Source: Apoda limacodes (Eukaryota; Arthropoda; Insecta; Lepidoptera; Limacodidae). From it: a stretch of 64,000 bases of DNA. Below are positions 42,693 through 54,150 of this stretch, piece after piece (position 1 is the first letter of the stretch; each line of letters starts with the position of its first letter). The notes beneath the pieces were generated by a model. That model did not search any database, was not told the DNA's origin, and saw nothing but the letters and a program-made list of their open reading frames with translations. Both the position numbers and the translations under genes were made by a program. The stretch is from the NCBI GenBank assembly GCA_946406115.1, contig OX291557.1:3070501-3134500 (forward strand), read 5' to 3'.

Positions 42693-42863
42693 TCAGAGTT
42701 TTTAAGGGATGAAAGAGTTATAAAGTATATAAATTAAATTTTTTATGTACATATAATCAACATCTAGGATTATGTTATATCATAAAAAAGTTTATGTAGA
42801 CTAGAAACTAGAGAAAAAATATATTTCAAACATGAAAATTGCTCTAATTCAAAAAAAAACAAC

Positions 42864-43330
42864 CAGATTCAAAAAGATGCACTAAACAGGTAAAAATAAT
42901 TACTTATTGCCAAAAATCTGATCTGAATTAACGTCTGAAGTTGGTGTCTAATGTCTATGTACCTAACAGTTTATAACACACTTCACTTGCATGACACCAA
43001 CTTCAAACGGTAACTTGAAGCCGGTTGTTTTTTTTTTGTTAAAAATTTTGTTAAAGCTTTTGAGTAACGATTTGCTTTTTTCTCTCGTGCACTAAAAACA
43101 TCCATATTTGTAACAAAATTTTATACAATCAACATAAGAGGCGCGTTTTACCAGTTCCAAATTAACATCACTTATTTTTTTTTTCAAAATTTAAAGTTTT
43201 AAATCCACTTTATTAATGCCACCTCAGGGGCATACTCTTTCGAATAAAAAAAGAATTTTTGGAATCGGTTCACAATCAAAGGACACACATAAAAAAAATA
43301 TTCCCGTCGAACCTCCTCCTTTTTTGAAGT
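42864..43330. repeat. MITE-like repeat, 'AACCTCCTCCTTTTTTGAAGTC' family
   Basis: The left end carries CCAGATTCAAAAAGATGC and the right end TCGAACCTCCTCCTTTTTTG, comparable to the better copy at 51,650-52,033. Inside it GAAGTTGGTGTC (42,937-42,948) and GACACCAACTTC (42,993-43,004) form a perfect 12-bp inverted repeat. No coding potential. Confidence 0.55.
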
Positions 43331-44089
43331 CTTTTAAAAATACGGTTGATTTTGAGTTTTTCAACTTAATTCGTTAGAGATAACGTCGTTATCATTCTAA
43401 GAGGGCGATTTAGGCCAGAAAGTTAATGAACTAAAAATCATTACACAATGTCATATACATTGCTATTAGATATATTTGTTAAATACTTCTTTAGTAGATT
43501 ATTTTATAATGACGCCTTAAAATTTATCTTTTTTTCTATGGGATTTAACGTTTTTACCGTTTTATAGTCACATCTCTTTATTTTTTGCTACAACTTAGAG
43601 TCTATGCACTAGATAACAAGCTATTCTAATGATTTAATCAACATTCATTACAATAAAATGCAATACACGCTTAAAAATTTGCACAAGTGTTGAAACAATA
43701 GTCACTTCCAGATTTTTTATTGCATTAAATACAATAAATGAAAATCATTCAGTAAGGTAATGCACTAGAAAAAAGCCAGTTTTATAACATATATTTTTTT
43801 CAATCCTGTAGATGCTATAGTTTAGCCACAAAATTTGCACAAAAACGGCGTATTTTCGCGGTCTAGACTATACCGCAGTCTTAAAAATACAAACTTTATT
43901 GAAATTGGAACTAAGATTTGCAACGAATTTGATTCCAGACTTGACTTCAAAGTTTTTGATTTTATAAAAATTGACGCAGGTTACTTATTTGATTAGTTAG
44001 TATGTAATAACTTTAATAAAATACTATGTTAGTGGTAAAAAGTGCTTTTATTGTCTTACAGAAGTAAAAAGGAGATTATTTACCTCGGA
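43331..44089. other. Non-coding AT-rich DNA
   Basis: Nothing coding. Near 43,826-43,865 the words TTTGCACAAAAACGGCGTAT match, inverted, the 102-bp unit at 28,101. Confidence 0.5.
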
Positions 44090-44345
44090 CATAAAGGTGT
44101 TGTCCTAGAATCCTTCATTGTAGCCCCTACGTCCTCCGGGTCGTCCGGGTTGTGAGAGAGCGTGGTTGTGAATTGATGCATTTCCGCCTCAATTCTGTCC
44201 ATTTCGTGGCGCCACTGTCGCGTACACGTGGTTAAGTGAAACGAATGCTCCCGCTCACCGTCTACTTACCAGTGTGCACCATTTCTTTTCGTCATTGCGT
44301 CGTTGGATTTTTTCGGCATCGGTACCGCCTCGCAAATTAAAATTG
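44090..44345 (-). pseudogene. Short conserved frame of a repetitive element, copy 1 (one stop)
   Basis: On the - strand it reads MPKKSNDAMTKRNGAHW, a stop, VDGEREHSFHLTTCTRQWRH, EMDRIEAEMHQF and SRTTPLCPR. Copy 2 at 48,388-48,723 has the same frame with different third positions and no stop in that part. I do not recognise the protein. A retroelement fragment is likely. Confidence 0.6.
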
Positions 44346-45789
44346 GTTACGGAATTAAAATATTGATATTAGTTTAGAATAAAGTGTTTTTTTTTTAAGT
44401 AACCGTGATTCTGTGACAATAGTTAAGCCTTTTGGCGTCGCTTTCGCAATAGACTATTCTCTGGAGATTCGCGGAGTCCCGTGTAATGTCGTGTTCAAAG
44501 ACCGCGATGAAGCAAGTGCGAATCCCCCAAATGCGGGCTGGTGACGCTAGCGCCGCTCTTGTTCCAGCAGTATCGCAACAGTTTAGCTCGCCAACCTTGT
44601 CAAGCTGGCACCAGGCCACAGCGGCTCACTCCAATTACTGCGCCGACACTCCCGTCGGACAAGCCAAGTGCTTGTCAAAAATAACACGTGGCAAACGAGG
44701 TTTGGTCGAATTGAGTGGTCAGGTTAGTACTTTCACAGATTTATCAGTCACTCTGTAGCTTCAGTTACCGGTCTTCAAACGTTCTAAGGATTCCGAGGGC
44801 AATTAGTAATAGTTACTTTTGTGACTTCAGAACTGTTTCATAAGATAAAAAAAAAAAAAAGTGGATAAGCAGAATAATTTAAAATTTGCATTGGAGTATT
44901 TAAAAGCTTACGTTTCTATAACAGAAATGATCGAATTTTTTTTTTATATTAATGGAAATATAATTTAGAATCATATGGCCGCTCCAAATTTTAGGAAAGT
45001 AGACACAAATTATGATGATCATGATAACATTCTTGACATTTGGTGTAATTTTTTAATAATAAATGAAAGGTAATTTTTTAAAAATAATTAAGCTTTGCCA
45101 CACATGTCCCATTGGCATCTTACAAGTTTATATTTCAAATGAGTCAATATTACAGCGAATCCTATTTAGAAAAACTGGATTTCGCAATGAAATAACTAAC
45201 TACACTAACGAAAATTTTTGAATTCTTATAAAATATGGGTTTTCTGTAATGACTTACAATCATATTAAAGTTGCAATGCCTTAATCGATAAATACTTGTA
45301 AATTGGTTTCAATTATGCAAGAAAAATAAACTACCCTCAACCGAGTAGGTACTTACTTACGTACAAAATTGCATAATTATAATGAATTAACCTATAAGGT
45401 GCTAGGAACCCGTGTTAATCATTACAATCCCCGAGTGTTCTTTTTTTTCCTGAAAAGGGCAAACGTATGTAGTTACATTTAACATTCCGAAATATTTCTT
45501 TTGAAAAAGAAGATTAGAATTCAGGGCAAAATGTACAATTAACAGGATTAAAATGACAGGATCTACCTTTCAAGATATTTATAAATATAGTCTATTTATA
45601 TTTCTTGGTAACAGATTAAAATAATATAGTCTAAGAAGATTAGGGTTTGACAGTGAATTTGTTTGCTATTTTTTTTGATAGTGTATCCGTTTACGAGACG
45701 TTGTTAATTTTATGGAATTCTAATATTAAACATGTAAAATAAGTCCTTAATGTAAGGTAGACAATCAAGGGGAATTTTTGAAATTTTCT
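44346..45789. other. No gene recognised
   Basis: 44,400-44,760 is GC-richer, with overlapping 74- and 90-codon frames on the two strands that I cannot assign; it adjoins the repetitive frame at 44,090 and may be part of the same element. The rest is AT-rich DNA with nothing notable. Confidence 0.4.
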
Positions 45790-46575
45790 GGAACGCAAGG
45801 AGTTGCAGTTTTTAAACGGAATAGAATTTTATATGACGAGTTTGATGGCCCGGGGCGTGCATTTTTCTAGGAGGGTAAAGTCCATCCTGGGGTTATTACC
45901 TGTAGAAAGTTATGTGATCCCTAGCCGCTCGTCCGTCCAAGACCCTAAGTCCCTGCTAGGGAGACTGAATTTAACAGGTTTTGTATTCTGGCCGTGCATT
46001 CTTCTAGGAGGGTAAAGAGTCTCGTAGGAAGGCTCAATTTGACGAGTGATCAGAGCTTGCACTCTTCCAGGAGGGTAAAGTCCCTCCTAGGAACTCTGAA
46101 TTTTACAGCATTTGTATTCTGGCCGTGCATTCTTCCAGGAGGGTAAAGTCCCTTCTGGAAAGGCTAAATTTGATGAGTGATCAGAGCTTGCACTCTTCCA
46201 GGAGGGTAAAGTCCCTCCTAGGGCGTCTGAATTTTACAGCATTTGTATTATGGCCGTGCATTCTTCCAGGAGGGTAAAGTCCCTTCTGGAAAGGCTCAAT
46301 TTGACGAGTGATCAGAGCTTGCACTCTTCCAGGAGGGTAAAGTCCCTCCTAGGAAGTCTGAATTTTACAGCATTTGTATTCTGGCCGTGCATTCTTTCGG
46401 GAGGGTAAAGTCCCTTCTAGAAAGACTCAATTTGATGAGTGATCAGAGACTGAAATTTACAGTATTTGTATTCTGGCCGTGCATTCTTCCAGTAGGGTAA
46501 ACTTCTTCCTAGAAAGGCTCAATTTGACGAGTGATCAGAACCTGCACTCACCTAGGAGGGAGTCCCCTGTAGGGA
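45790..46575 (+). repeat. Minisatellite with a dimeric 131-bp repeat unit
   Basis: The core AGGAGGGTAAAG (or a variant) occurs at 45,869, 46,006, 46,069, 46,137, 46,200, 46,268, 46,331, 46,399, 46,491 and 46,554. Spacing alternates 63 and 68 bp, so the true unit is a dimer: one half ends in GTGATCAGAGCTTGCACTC, the other in TTTGTATTCTGGCCGTGCAT. One step of 92 bp (46,399-46,491) marks a deletion across a unit. Outer units are more diverged than central ones. Confidence 0.92.
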
Positions 46576-48387
46576 GACCATATTTTGTGAATTGCTCGTA
46601 CCAGTCAACATACAGTACATAAGTCAGTGCCGGAGAAGATGGCCGTATAGTGGAATAAGGGACAAAATTATTGGCATTTGAATCAGAATCAACGAAATAC
46701 AACTTTAAGATCCTTATACAATCAGAAAATCAGTGTAAGCTGACTTGAAAAACACTTGGAACCAAGCAACCTGCTGTCATAAACACTTATTGACTTTTTG
46801 CTAGTCCTTGTGGCTTTAAATACCCTAAAGGAACGTCGAATACAGAGGAAATCCTCTACCAAAATGACACACATGAATGAGTTTTCACACGCTATTCGAG
46901 AAACTTTTCAGGAGATTGACCTATCTGCCTCCGAGCGAGATCACATGATCCTATGATGTGTGAAGACCACCAATACCGACAGCCTTACCAGCTGCCCTAA
47001 GTCTTTCCTCTATCATCCTCGATACTTAAGGTACGTAGTTACCTTGGCGTATTTAATTAAGATTTTAAAGCCATATTGGGAGCAAACGTTCTGGCGAGCA
47101 AACTTACGCGCAAATGCCTTTTGTGACCCACTGCATAACCAGAATAATCAGTATTACTTAGTAAACATAAACAATGTGTGGAAATCCCCCGTCGAATGTC
47201 GTGCACTCGAATCTGGAAGCATGCTGATTTAGGGACAGAGTTTCTTATGAAAAACTGGACGGAAGAAAATGTCGCTTTAGTGAGTTACAGTTGTCCATAC
47301 TTATACTCATATGACCGTGCTTGAGGTAGATGGTAAATTTAGTACATCAATAATATTTCCATCTTATGTTGTGTAATTTCTTTATTTTCATGCTCAAGAA
47401 CGTTAAAAGGGAACGAGCGAGGCAGTATTATTGAAACGGTTCCACCTGGGCACAATATATTTTTGCATTGAATTGAATTGATTTTTCCTTTAGTGTTAAC
47501 TTCTGGAAATATTTGTGTTTTTTAATGCTTACATGGAAAGCACCTCCCACCGACAAGAATTAGCTAGAGATAATGAAAATGAGTATCGTGTTTTGGTAAC
47601 GCATAAATTCCCTTGCATCTGATGATATGAAGTCAAATTTGGCATTATTTATTAACTAAACACGTTGTATCGTTGGTGTGAAAAATGTAATGTAAAATAC
47701 TACAGGATGCCGACATTAAAAGCCGACACAGCTAGATCAACGGTCTTTTTAAATTTGTTACATAAGTTCCAATTGGATATTTGGGACATCTAAATACTTT
47801 CTATTGCTTTTATTAATGTTAATTTGACCCTCTGTAGTTTCGCGTAGACTGTAAGCAACATACCGTTCAATCGCCTGCCAAACTCATAGAAGACATTTGA
47901 AAACGTATTCATGCACTGTAGCTCGTAGTCTACGCTCTGAGCTTACAGTCTAGCACTTTAGAAGACTACTAGGCTACATATATAATCACTATTTATGTTT
48001 TATTTTGTTTTTGTGTGCAATTAATGTCATTATTTTAATTCCTTATTTTCCATATTTTAGAATTTTCAAAAAATATTAAAAAGGATTAAAATACGTAATT
48101 CAAGAGAAATATAATAAAATAATTTAAAAAGATCAAGGTATTAAATGTAGTTTAGTTTCGTCTACGATTTTCAACCAGTTTGACTAAGATATTTAATAAG
48201 TTTTTAATATGTTTTTGATTAAGGTATCTTATCAATAAATCCTAATTTTTTTTGTGTATAATGATGGATTACGTTCTTTTTGTTTGTATACAGTTGTTTT
48301 GCAAAGGTATTTAATCAACAGATCCTTATTCTTTTTGTTTGCATTAATAAAGCACTTATTTATAAGCAGACCCGAACCACTCACCAG
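46576..48387. other. No gene recognised
   Basis: A short frame MTHMNEFSHAIRETFQEIDL begins at 46,863 and a 90-codon frame lies at 46,960-47,232, but neither resembles a family I know and they are in different frames. The remainder is AT-rich. Confidence 0.4.
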
Positions 48388-48723
48388 GTGATAACAGACA
48401 CGTCTCACAACCCGGAGAGGACGTAGGGGCCACAATAGAAAGATTTTACCTACCATTAAAATCCTTATTGTGGTCCTGGAGTCCTCTCCGGGCCTATTGA
48501 GGCCTACCTGGTGAGACGCAATGACGAAAAGAAATGGTGCACACTGGTACGTAGACGGTGAGCGGGAGCATTCGTTTGCCTTAATCACGTGTACGCGACA
48601 GTGGCGCCACGAAATGGACAGAATTGAGGCGGAAATGCATCGAAATCACAACCACGCTCTCTCACAACCCGGAGAGGACTCCAGGACCACAATAAGGATT
48701 TTAATGGTAGGTAAAATCTTTCT
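48388..48723 (+). mobile_element. Element with perfect 56-bp inverted repeats around the conserved short frame, copy 2
   Basis: 48,437-48,492 and 48,668-48,723 are exact 56-bp reverse complements (AGAAAGATTTTACCTACCAT ... GTCCTCTCCGGG). They enclose 175 bp that hold most of a frame reading MTKRNGAHWYVDGEREHSF, ALITCTRQWRHEMDRIEAEM and HRNHNHALSQPGED. The frame is shared with the copy at 44,090-44,345. A partial third piece of the arm (CACAACCCGGAGAGGACGTA) lies at 48,408-48,427. Nature of the parent element unknown. Confidence 0.7.
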
Positions 48724-48967
48724 ATTTTACCTGTGCCTCGATATTCAATACAGTGCCCAAGACATAAGACACTGCTTCTTGATCACCTTGGAGAATAAAA
48801 TCTAATATTAATAAATATACCTAACCATAGAATGGGAAAAAGGAGTGCCAACAGTAGCAAGCTACGAGAGTATGGCTGGATATTATGAGTTTTATTTGTC
48901 GTTGTTTACTTTGTTTGGAAAGTTGTTGTTCTTTCTGGGTCTGTCTAGAGATTTTAATGGCAGGCAA

Positions 48968-49018
48968 CCCTACGCAACCTACGCAACCCTACGCAACTCT
49001 ACGCAACCCTACGCAAAC
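48968..49018 (+). repeat. Short tandem repeat of CTACGCAAC
   Basis: Five units of CTACGCAACC or slight variants. Confidence 0.85.
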
Positions 49019-50189
49019 CCCGCTCTAGGGTATCTAAGACACAATGTGTGTCGTGTATGCTGACGGTGTAATAAGGTCTGAGGCGGATACAACTAGCCCG
49101 CGGGCTCAGCCGGGCGGATCGGGACAAACAAACAAACGCACCAACAACACTGGAAGTCGAGGGCAATAACGTGTGCCGTATGAGGTCCCAGGGTTCTAAC
49201 AACGTTTACCCGCAGACTGACTGTTGTTTGTTTAGTCTGGCCTGTTTACTATCAAACACAGTATCCATCCAATAAAGCCAACTCTAAGAGAGGTCAGTTA
49301 TACATATAAATTGTGTGATCACAGCTTTTTATAGCTTATGTATAGCTAGAAAGCAGAGGACGTTAGTACTATTACTTATTTAAATATAAGCTGTTGGTGC
49401 ATGATACACGTTTACTTAATTAGTACTTAATTAAATAGGTAAATTTAAATCTGTCAAAAAAAAACTTTGAAACAAAGAAATATAACAAAAATAACGCAAC
49501 AATATGTTTAAAAGGGTTTTTTTTATCGAAACATTGATGCTTATTGAACTTGTATTTTTTTTATAAGAAAGATATAATAGTTTAATTGTTATGTTGTTAA
49601 TCAAATGAAATTTCCAAAAAAGTAACTATTTTCTTACCGGATACTTCTCAGTAGAAATCTTCATTATGAAACAAGGCTCAAAAAAATAAGCATTTAAATT
49701 TTGACGATTCAAATTGTGAGTAAGCTGAACAATTAACTGAACTGGATTATTAACATACTGATGATCAGCCCACCAGTAGTACTAGGTACCAGGAAACCAA
49801 ACTGTGTTGAATGGAATAAAAGATGTAGTTTATATTATTTAACCATCATTATATCATGAACAAAAATCATAGTTACCAAATAATATACCCGAAGTAACAA
49901 AAAGCTAAAACAGCAGTGCCTTATAGGTAACCTTCGCTCTGTCTGTCTGTCACAGGTATATTTTAGTTTAACACAGTTCTTAAATATATTATGTTAATAC
50001 AAATTTGTTTGGAAAATATTTTGTGTTGGACCAGTAGGAATGTGAAATTAATTAAAAAGGAAGTTGTTTTCCCTGTCAACTACCAAATAACTTTTGAGGT
50101 CTTTTCTAGGAACTACAGTATAAGGTTCTGCAAGAAGAGAGTAAGAGACTTTTAAGAGTCGACAACACGCGAGTAATATAATGTTACAA
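49019..50189. other. No gene recognised
   Basis: 49,020-49,200 has some GC-rich sequence (CTAGCCCGCGGGCTCAGCCG) but no supported frame. The rest is AT-rich. Confidence 0.4.
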
Positions 50190-50265
50190 GCGTTCGGAGG
50201 CTAGGATGCACTGCTTAACATCAGGCCATATACTTGTGTGCCACCTGTCTTAGTAATATAGAAAA
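50190..50265 (-). repeat. Interspersed repeat, same family as 36,626 but inverted
   Basis: CTTAACATCAGGCCATATAC followed by TTGTGTGCCACCTGTCTTAG is the reverse complement of the start of the 36,626-36,800 repeat. Confidence 0.6.
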
Positions 50266-50900
50266 AAATATCCCTTGTTCCGTTGTAAAAGACAGTCGCG
50301 GATGACATATGTCTTATCAACTGTTTCTACCTAAAACTTGGCAGGACAAAACTTGATCCCAAACATTGAAGCGTATTTTAACTTCAAGGTGCCGCTTTGC
50401 CTCCCTGACATAACTTGTGAGTGTCGATGGTGTCCTAGGGGTTTTGGTGTCTGCCTCGCGTTCTGAAGGGCGTTCTGAACTATTTTTGTTGATGTCTCAA
50501 GTACATAGAATATTCGCACCACTGATTTTTCAGTGAAGGAAAGACGTATCAGTCGCCTTTCCCCAAGGTTAATGGTAGGCCGCGTAAAGACTCTCGATTT
50601 ATCAAAAAAAAAATCGACATGTCATAAATTAGGTTCTCAGGCGTTAACTAGGGCAACTTCAGCATCACTGTAAATGACGAGTACATGACCCACTTTTGAT
50701 TTGCCGAAATATTCTGGTCATGGCAGAATCCCTGGAGGACCTTGGCAAAATGCTCGACGCCTCAATGCTACACAACACTTGACACTACAGCTTCCCAACA
50801 TATAGACCTCAAGACAAACATGGAAAACCCAAACAAAATGTAGAAATAACAGTTTATGTTGAAAACTCTTTTCTTCTTCACAATCACATTAAATTTCCCG
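50266..50900. other. No gene recognised
   Basis: Overlapping short frames with mid-range GC (for example GHGRIPGGPWQNARRLNATQ near 50,720, + strand) hint at a decayed coding or transposon sequence, but I cannot name it. Confidence 0.35.
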
Positions 50901-50944
50901 AAGTGTCCCCCCCACATCGCATAAGTGTCCCCCCCACATCGCAT
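50901..50944 (+). repeat. 22-bp direct tandem pair
   Basis: Two adjacent exact copies of a 22-bp unit AAGTGTCCCCCCCACATCGC plus AT. Confidence 0.9.
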
Positions 50945-51332
50945 AAGCGCTAACCAGCTAACGATTCACATCAATAACGAACAGGTGGTCGTCGAATATG
51001 GTGACCAATTTGTTGAACTGTCTACATCATGTGTTACGTGATCGATCGGCGCTAATGTTAAAGCCTTTGTCAATTAGTAGAACTCAGATTACTATTTGGT
51101 TGGCTAATTGCAGTATAACCACAGATAAAAGTTGCTTGATCTTATTATTAATTTAGCCAAAATCAGGGATATTTAGTTCCAAGGACGCCCCGCAAAGAAC
51201 TTAATACTTTGACAGAACTAAAAAAAGTTTTATTACCTCTTACATTAAAAAAATAAGTTTCCAAATTCTATTTTACCAAAATACGAGTAATTTGCATTCA
51301 GTCAAGAAATCCAATCATTTTGGACATATTAT

Positions 51333-51355
51333 CACACACACACACACACACACAC
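51333..51355. repeat. (CA)n microsatellite
   Basis: An unbroken CA dinucleotide run of about 23 bases. Confidence 0.95.
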
Positions 51356-51649
51356 ATCACACAGAAGACAATAATATTTCCTAGTCAAAATTTTACTTTA
51401 TCAATCGATTTTGATAAATTTCTTTTCTTTAGAAATATTTTTTTTGTCAAATAAATGTCACGTTTCAGTACAACACAACTTAAATCAGTTACCCTAAGAC
51501 AGTTAATATTCTTGTATAGAATAAATAAATACATTTTATATGCAACATAATATTTTTCTTCGTTTGAAACAGAAAATAATTTTACAAAATATTACATTTT
51601 TTTGGCGTCAAAATCATGACTATGACGTCACTAATTAAAATAGAAGAAG

Positions 51650-52033
51650 AACCGACTTCAAAAAGCTGCAACTTAAAAGGTAAAAATAAGTAGTTTCACC
51701 TTTTTAGTGGATCTTTTTAAACTTGGTTCTCGTTTTTGCCAAAAAGTTTTTATTTTTTACTTTTAAGTGACCTTGGCCGTTGGCTTTTTTCTCGTACACT
51801 TAAAAAATACCTAAATCGCTTAAGGTACCTATAAAAATTTAAAGAGTTCCTTTTATTTCTCCAGGCTCCCATTATTATATACTGAACTGATGACCATGCC
51901 ACCACCTGCGAAGTATATCCTTTCAAACGAAAAAAGAATTTTCCTAATCGGTCAAGGCGTCTTCGAGTAATGGAAACATTCATAAAAAAAGATTCCGACA
52001 GATATAGAACCTCCTTCTTTTTAAAATCGGTTT
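51650..52033. repeat. MITE-like element with 'AACCGACTTCAAAAAG' ends
   Basis: The left end GAACCGACTTCAAAAAG and the right end CTTTTTAAAATCGGTTT are imperfect inverted repeats, with GAACCTCCTTC just inside the right end. This end is widespread in Lepidoptera. Related, more decayed pieces lie at 42,864-43,330 and 52,985-53,070. Confidence 0.6.
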
Positions 52034-52152
52034 ATTACTAGTCACTTAAATAGACGACAATATTTCCTAAACAACTCATGATAGCTCTGTAAAGTCAAAG
52101 GAACATTGAAGCGTATATATTTATTTATGTGTAAAAAACTGTTTTAAATATA

Positions 52153-52726
52153 CAGTGTAAACTCCTTATAAAGTCATTCTTTATAACGATAAATAATTCT
52201 CTTTAACGTAGAAAAGAGCACAATTTGGTTGGTTTACCTTAAAACCCACACATTGATGCACTCTTTATTGCGCAGCAGCCATTCTCTATAACGAAGAAAT
52301 GTGTTCATATTTCGACGCAAAAAATATTTTTTATCGGTATTATTGTTTATGTTATCTTATCAAGTTACAAAACACAGACTAAACCTTTGAGGCCCCAAAA
52401 CTTGTGAGCTCGTAAACAGATGCCTTCCTTTTGTCATTGTCAATTACCTTGAACACGTACATCATTATGCTTGGTTTCCTTGAAAATGATGGTCTCGCAC
52501 TAAACACATCAATCTTTGAAAATGTTAACATGGCCAGTAAAAGAAAAGCGTTAAGCGTTGACGGTAAAGTTTGTGTGATACGTGCGATTGATAAAAGGGA
52601 GAAAAGAAAAGTAACGTTGGAAGACGTTTTAAACTAAGTCGAGTTTCTTCACTCCATATAACGATAACTCTCTATAACGATAAAAATGCTCGGTCCCTTG
52701 AGTTTTGTTATAAAGAGTTTACGCTG
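52153..52726 (+). mobile_element. Internally deleted pogo/Tigger-like DNA transposon
   Basis: 574 bp flanked by TA (52,151-52,152 and 52,727-52,728), the target of Tc1/mariner-pogo elements. The ends CAGTGTAAACTCCTTATAA and TTATAAAGAGTTTACGCTG are inverted repeats. Copies of TATAACGATAA and its variants recur near both ends (52,181, 52,289, 52,659, 52,674), a typical Tigger subterminal layout. The element keeps the first 35 codons of its transposase. Confidence 0.88.
52530..52637 (+). pseudogene. Pogo/CENP-B-type transposase N-terminus, truncated
   Basis: ATG at 52,530: MASKRKALSVDGKVCVIRAI followed by DKREKRKVTLEDVLN and a stop. This is the start of the psq/CENP-B helix-turn-helix DNA-binding domain of Tigger transposases (MASKRKxLSxxEKxxVI). 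The DDE catalytic domain is gone. The frame opened further upstream is not part of it. Confidence 0.85.
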
Positions 52727-52984
52727 TACCTTTTTTTGTTACATGAAGCTATCTTTACTAGTTTATGAAGTATTATCATTTGTGTAAATGATTAGTTATT
52801 TCTGCTCGTTAACGAACTAAAATATTCTCGACAAAATAAACCGCATCAACATAAATTGGGCGAGTCGAACTAATATGTCGCTTAATTAATAACGGATCCA
52901 TGGGGACGACGTCACGGAGTATTCGTTGTATACTCAAACCTTCTCCAGAATGTAACAAATACTTTTCCGAAAACCGCATATTAA

Positions 52985-53070
52985 AATCGGTTCAGCCAAA
53001 CGCGAGAAAATCGCGGACAAACGTCAAACATACGGGTCAAACTGAGAACCTCCTTTTTTTGAAATCGGTT
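52985..53070 (+). repeat. Fragment of the 'AACCTCCTTTTTTTGAAATCGGTT' repeat
   Basis: ATCGGTTCAGCCAAACGCGA, then AACATACGGGTCAAACTGAG and AACCTCCTTTTTTTGAAATC, a familiar lepidopteran MITE end. Confidence 0.6.
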
Positions 53071-53261
53071 AAAAATATCTTAAAACAGTGACATCACTAA
53101 TCAAAAACTATTAAGTATATTTTTGTTTAAAATAATTTTATCTTAAATCAAAGCCAATAAAATGTTCCGTTAAGATAATAATGCTTTGAATTAAATAAAA
53201 TAATGATATTAACAGAATTTACTGGATTTTTTACTCAAAATCTGATATTTTAAGTGCTGCT

Positions 53262-53790
53262 GCTTGTAATTGACACATATAAATCAGGAAAGAAAATTAA
53301 GTAGAAGAAACAATAATCGTAATTAGCACTTTTTTGTTTAATTTTTTCGTTTACACTCCACACCAAAGATTTAAACAACACAATAGAAATCAATCAAATA
53401 GAATGGATATAACAAGTAGAAATAAATTCAAAGGAAAGTTCGTTGTATCCAACAAATGTCAATAATTTCTATTTGGTGAAACAAAATCTATAAATACCAT
53501 TTTGGCTAAAATCCTACGGCCACCGGTGAACATGTGGATTGCTATTGGGTTGCTACTATTAGTTTTTCCCATCAGTCTTACATGTTTTATAATCATCATG
53601 GATGAATTTTATTTTGTTTACTCTAGTAGGGCTCAAGCTAAATCTTTTTGCTGAAATAGTTAATCCAGCTACCGAAAACACCCTCTCACTCGGTGTGCTT
53701 GTGACATGCCCACAGAGTACAGCTTTAGAAGAGTACTGTTTGGCGAAAACGTATTACCTAACTTTTCTATTCTTTCGGCGCCCACGTCTA
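53262..53790 (-). mobile_element. hAT element remnant with core in opposite orientation to copy A
   Basis: On the - strand, 53,745-53,574 reads KQYSSKAVLCGHVTS, TPSERVFSVAGLTISAKRFS and LSPTRVNKIKFIHDDY, the hAT dimerisation motif. The right end GGCGCCCACGTCTA is followed by ATTGGATC, the same end and target duplication as the element at 23,232-24,410. The left end is missing at the duplication breakpoint. The right arm differs from copy A: here it runs into transposase sequence instead of an inverted copy of the left arm. Confidence 0.85.
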
Positions 53791-54092
53791 ATTGGATCAT
53801 CTATATGTCTAGATTTTTAGCAGAGATATAGCTGAAAGGATGAAGAATGAAGGTCCCACGGAAATCGATTTTTCGCGATTAAAACCGCAGGACACTATAT
53901 CTATCCGTTGCAACGGGGTGACATGAGTTTTGGTTTGTTTGGTTTGTTTTACCTTCAAGCCACAACAACTCAACCGATTTAGTTAAAATTTGGAATAAAG
54001 GAAGCTTATAGTTACATGAGGTAGGTGCGAATAACCATTACCGATATATATAGATATATATAATATTATAACTAATTATATTATAATTAGCT

Positions 54093-54150
54093 TGTGGTCC
54101 GCCTGTTGATAAGCCGTCACCGCAGCCTATGTATTTGATCTGTCTGCCTG
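54093..54150 (+). repeat. Interspersed repeat, copy-B counterpart of 24,945
   Basis: GTGGTCCGCCTGTTGATAAG and CCGTCACCGCAGCCTATG, aligned with the copy-A repeat. Confidence 0.6.
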
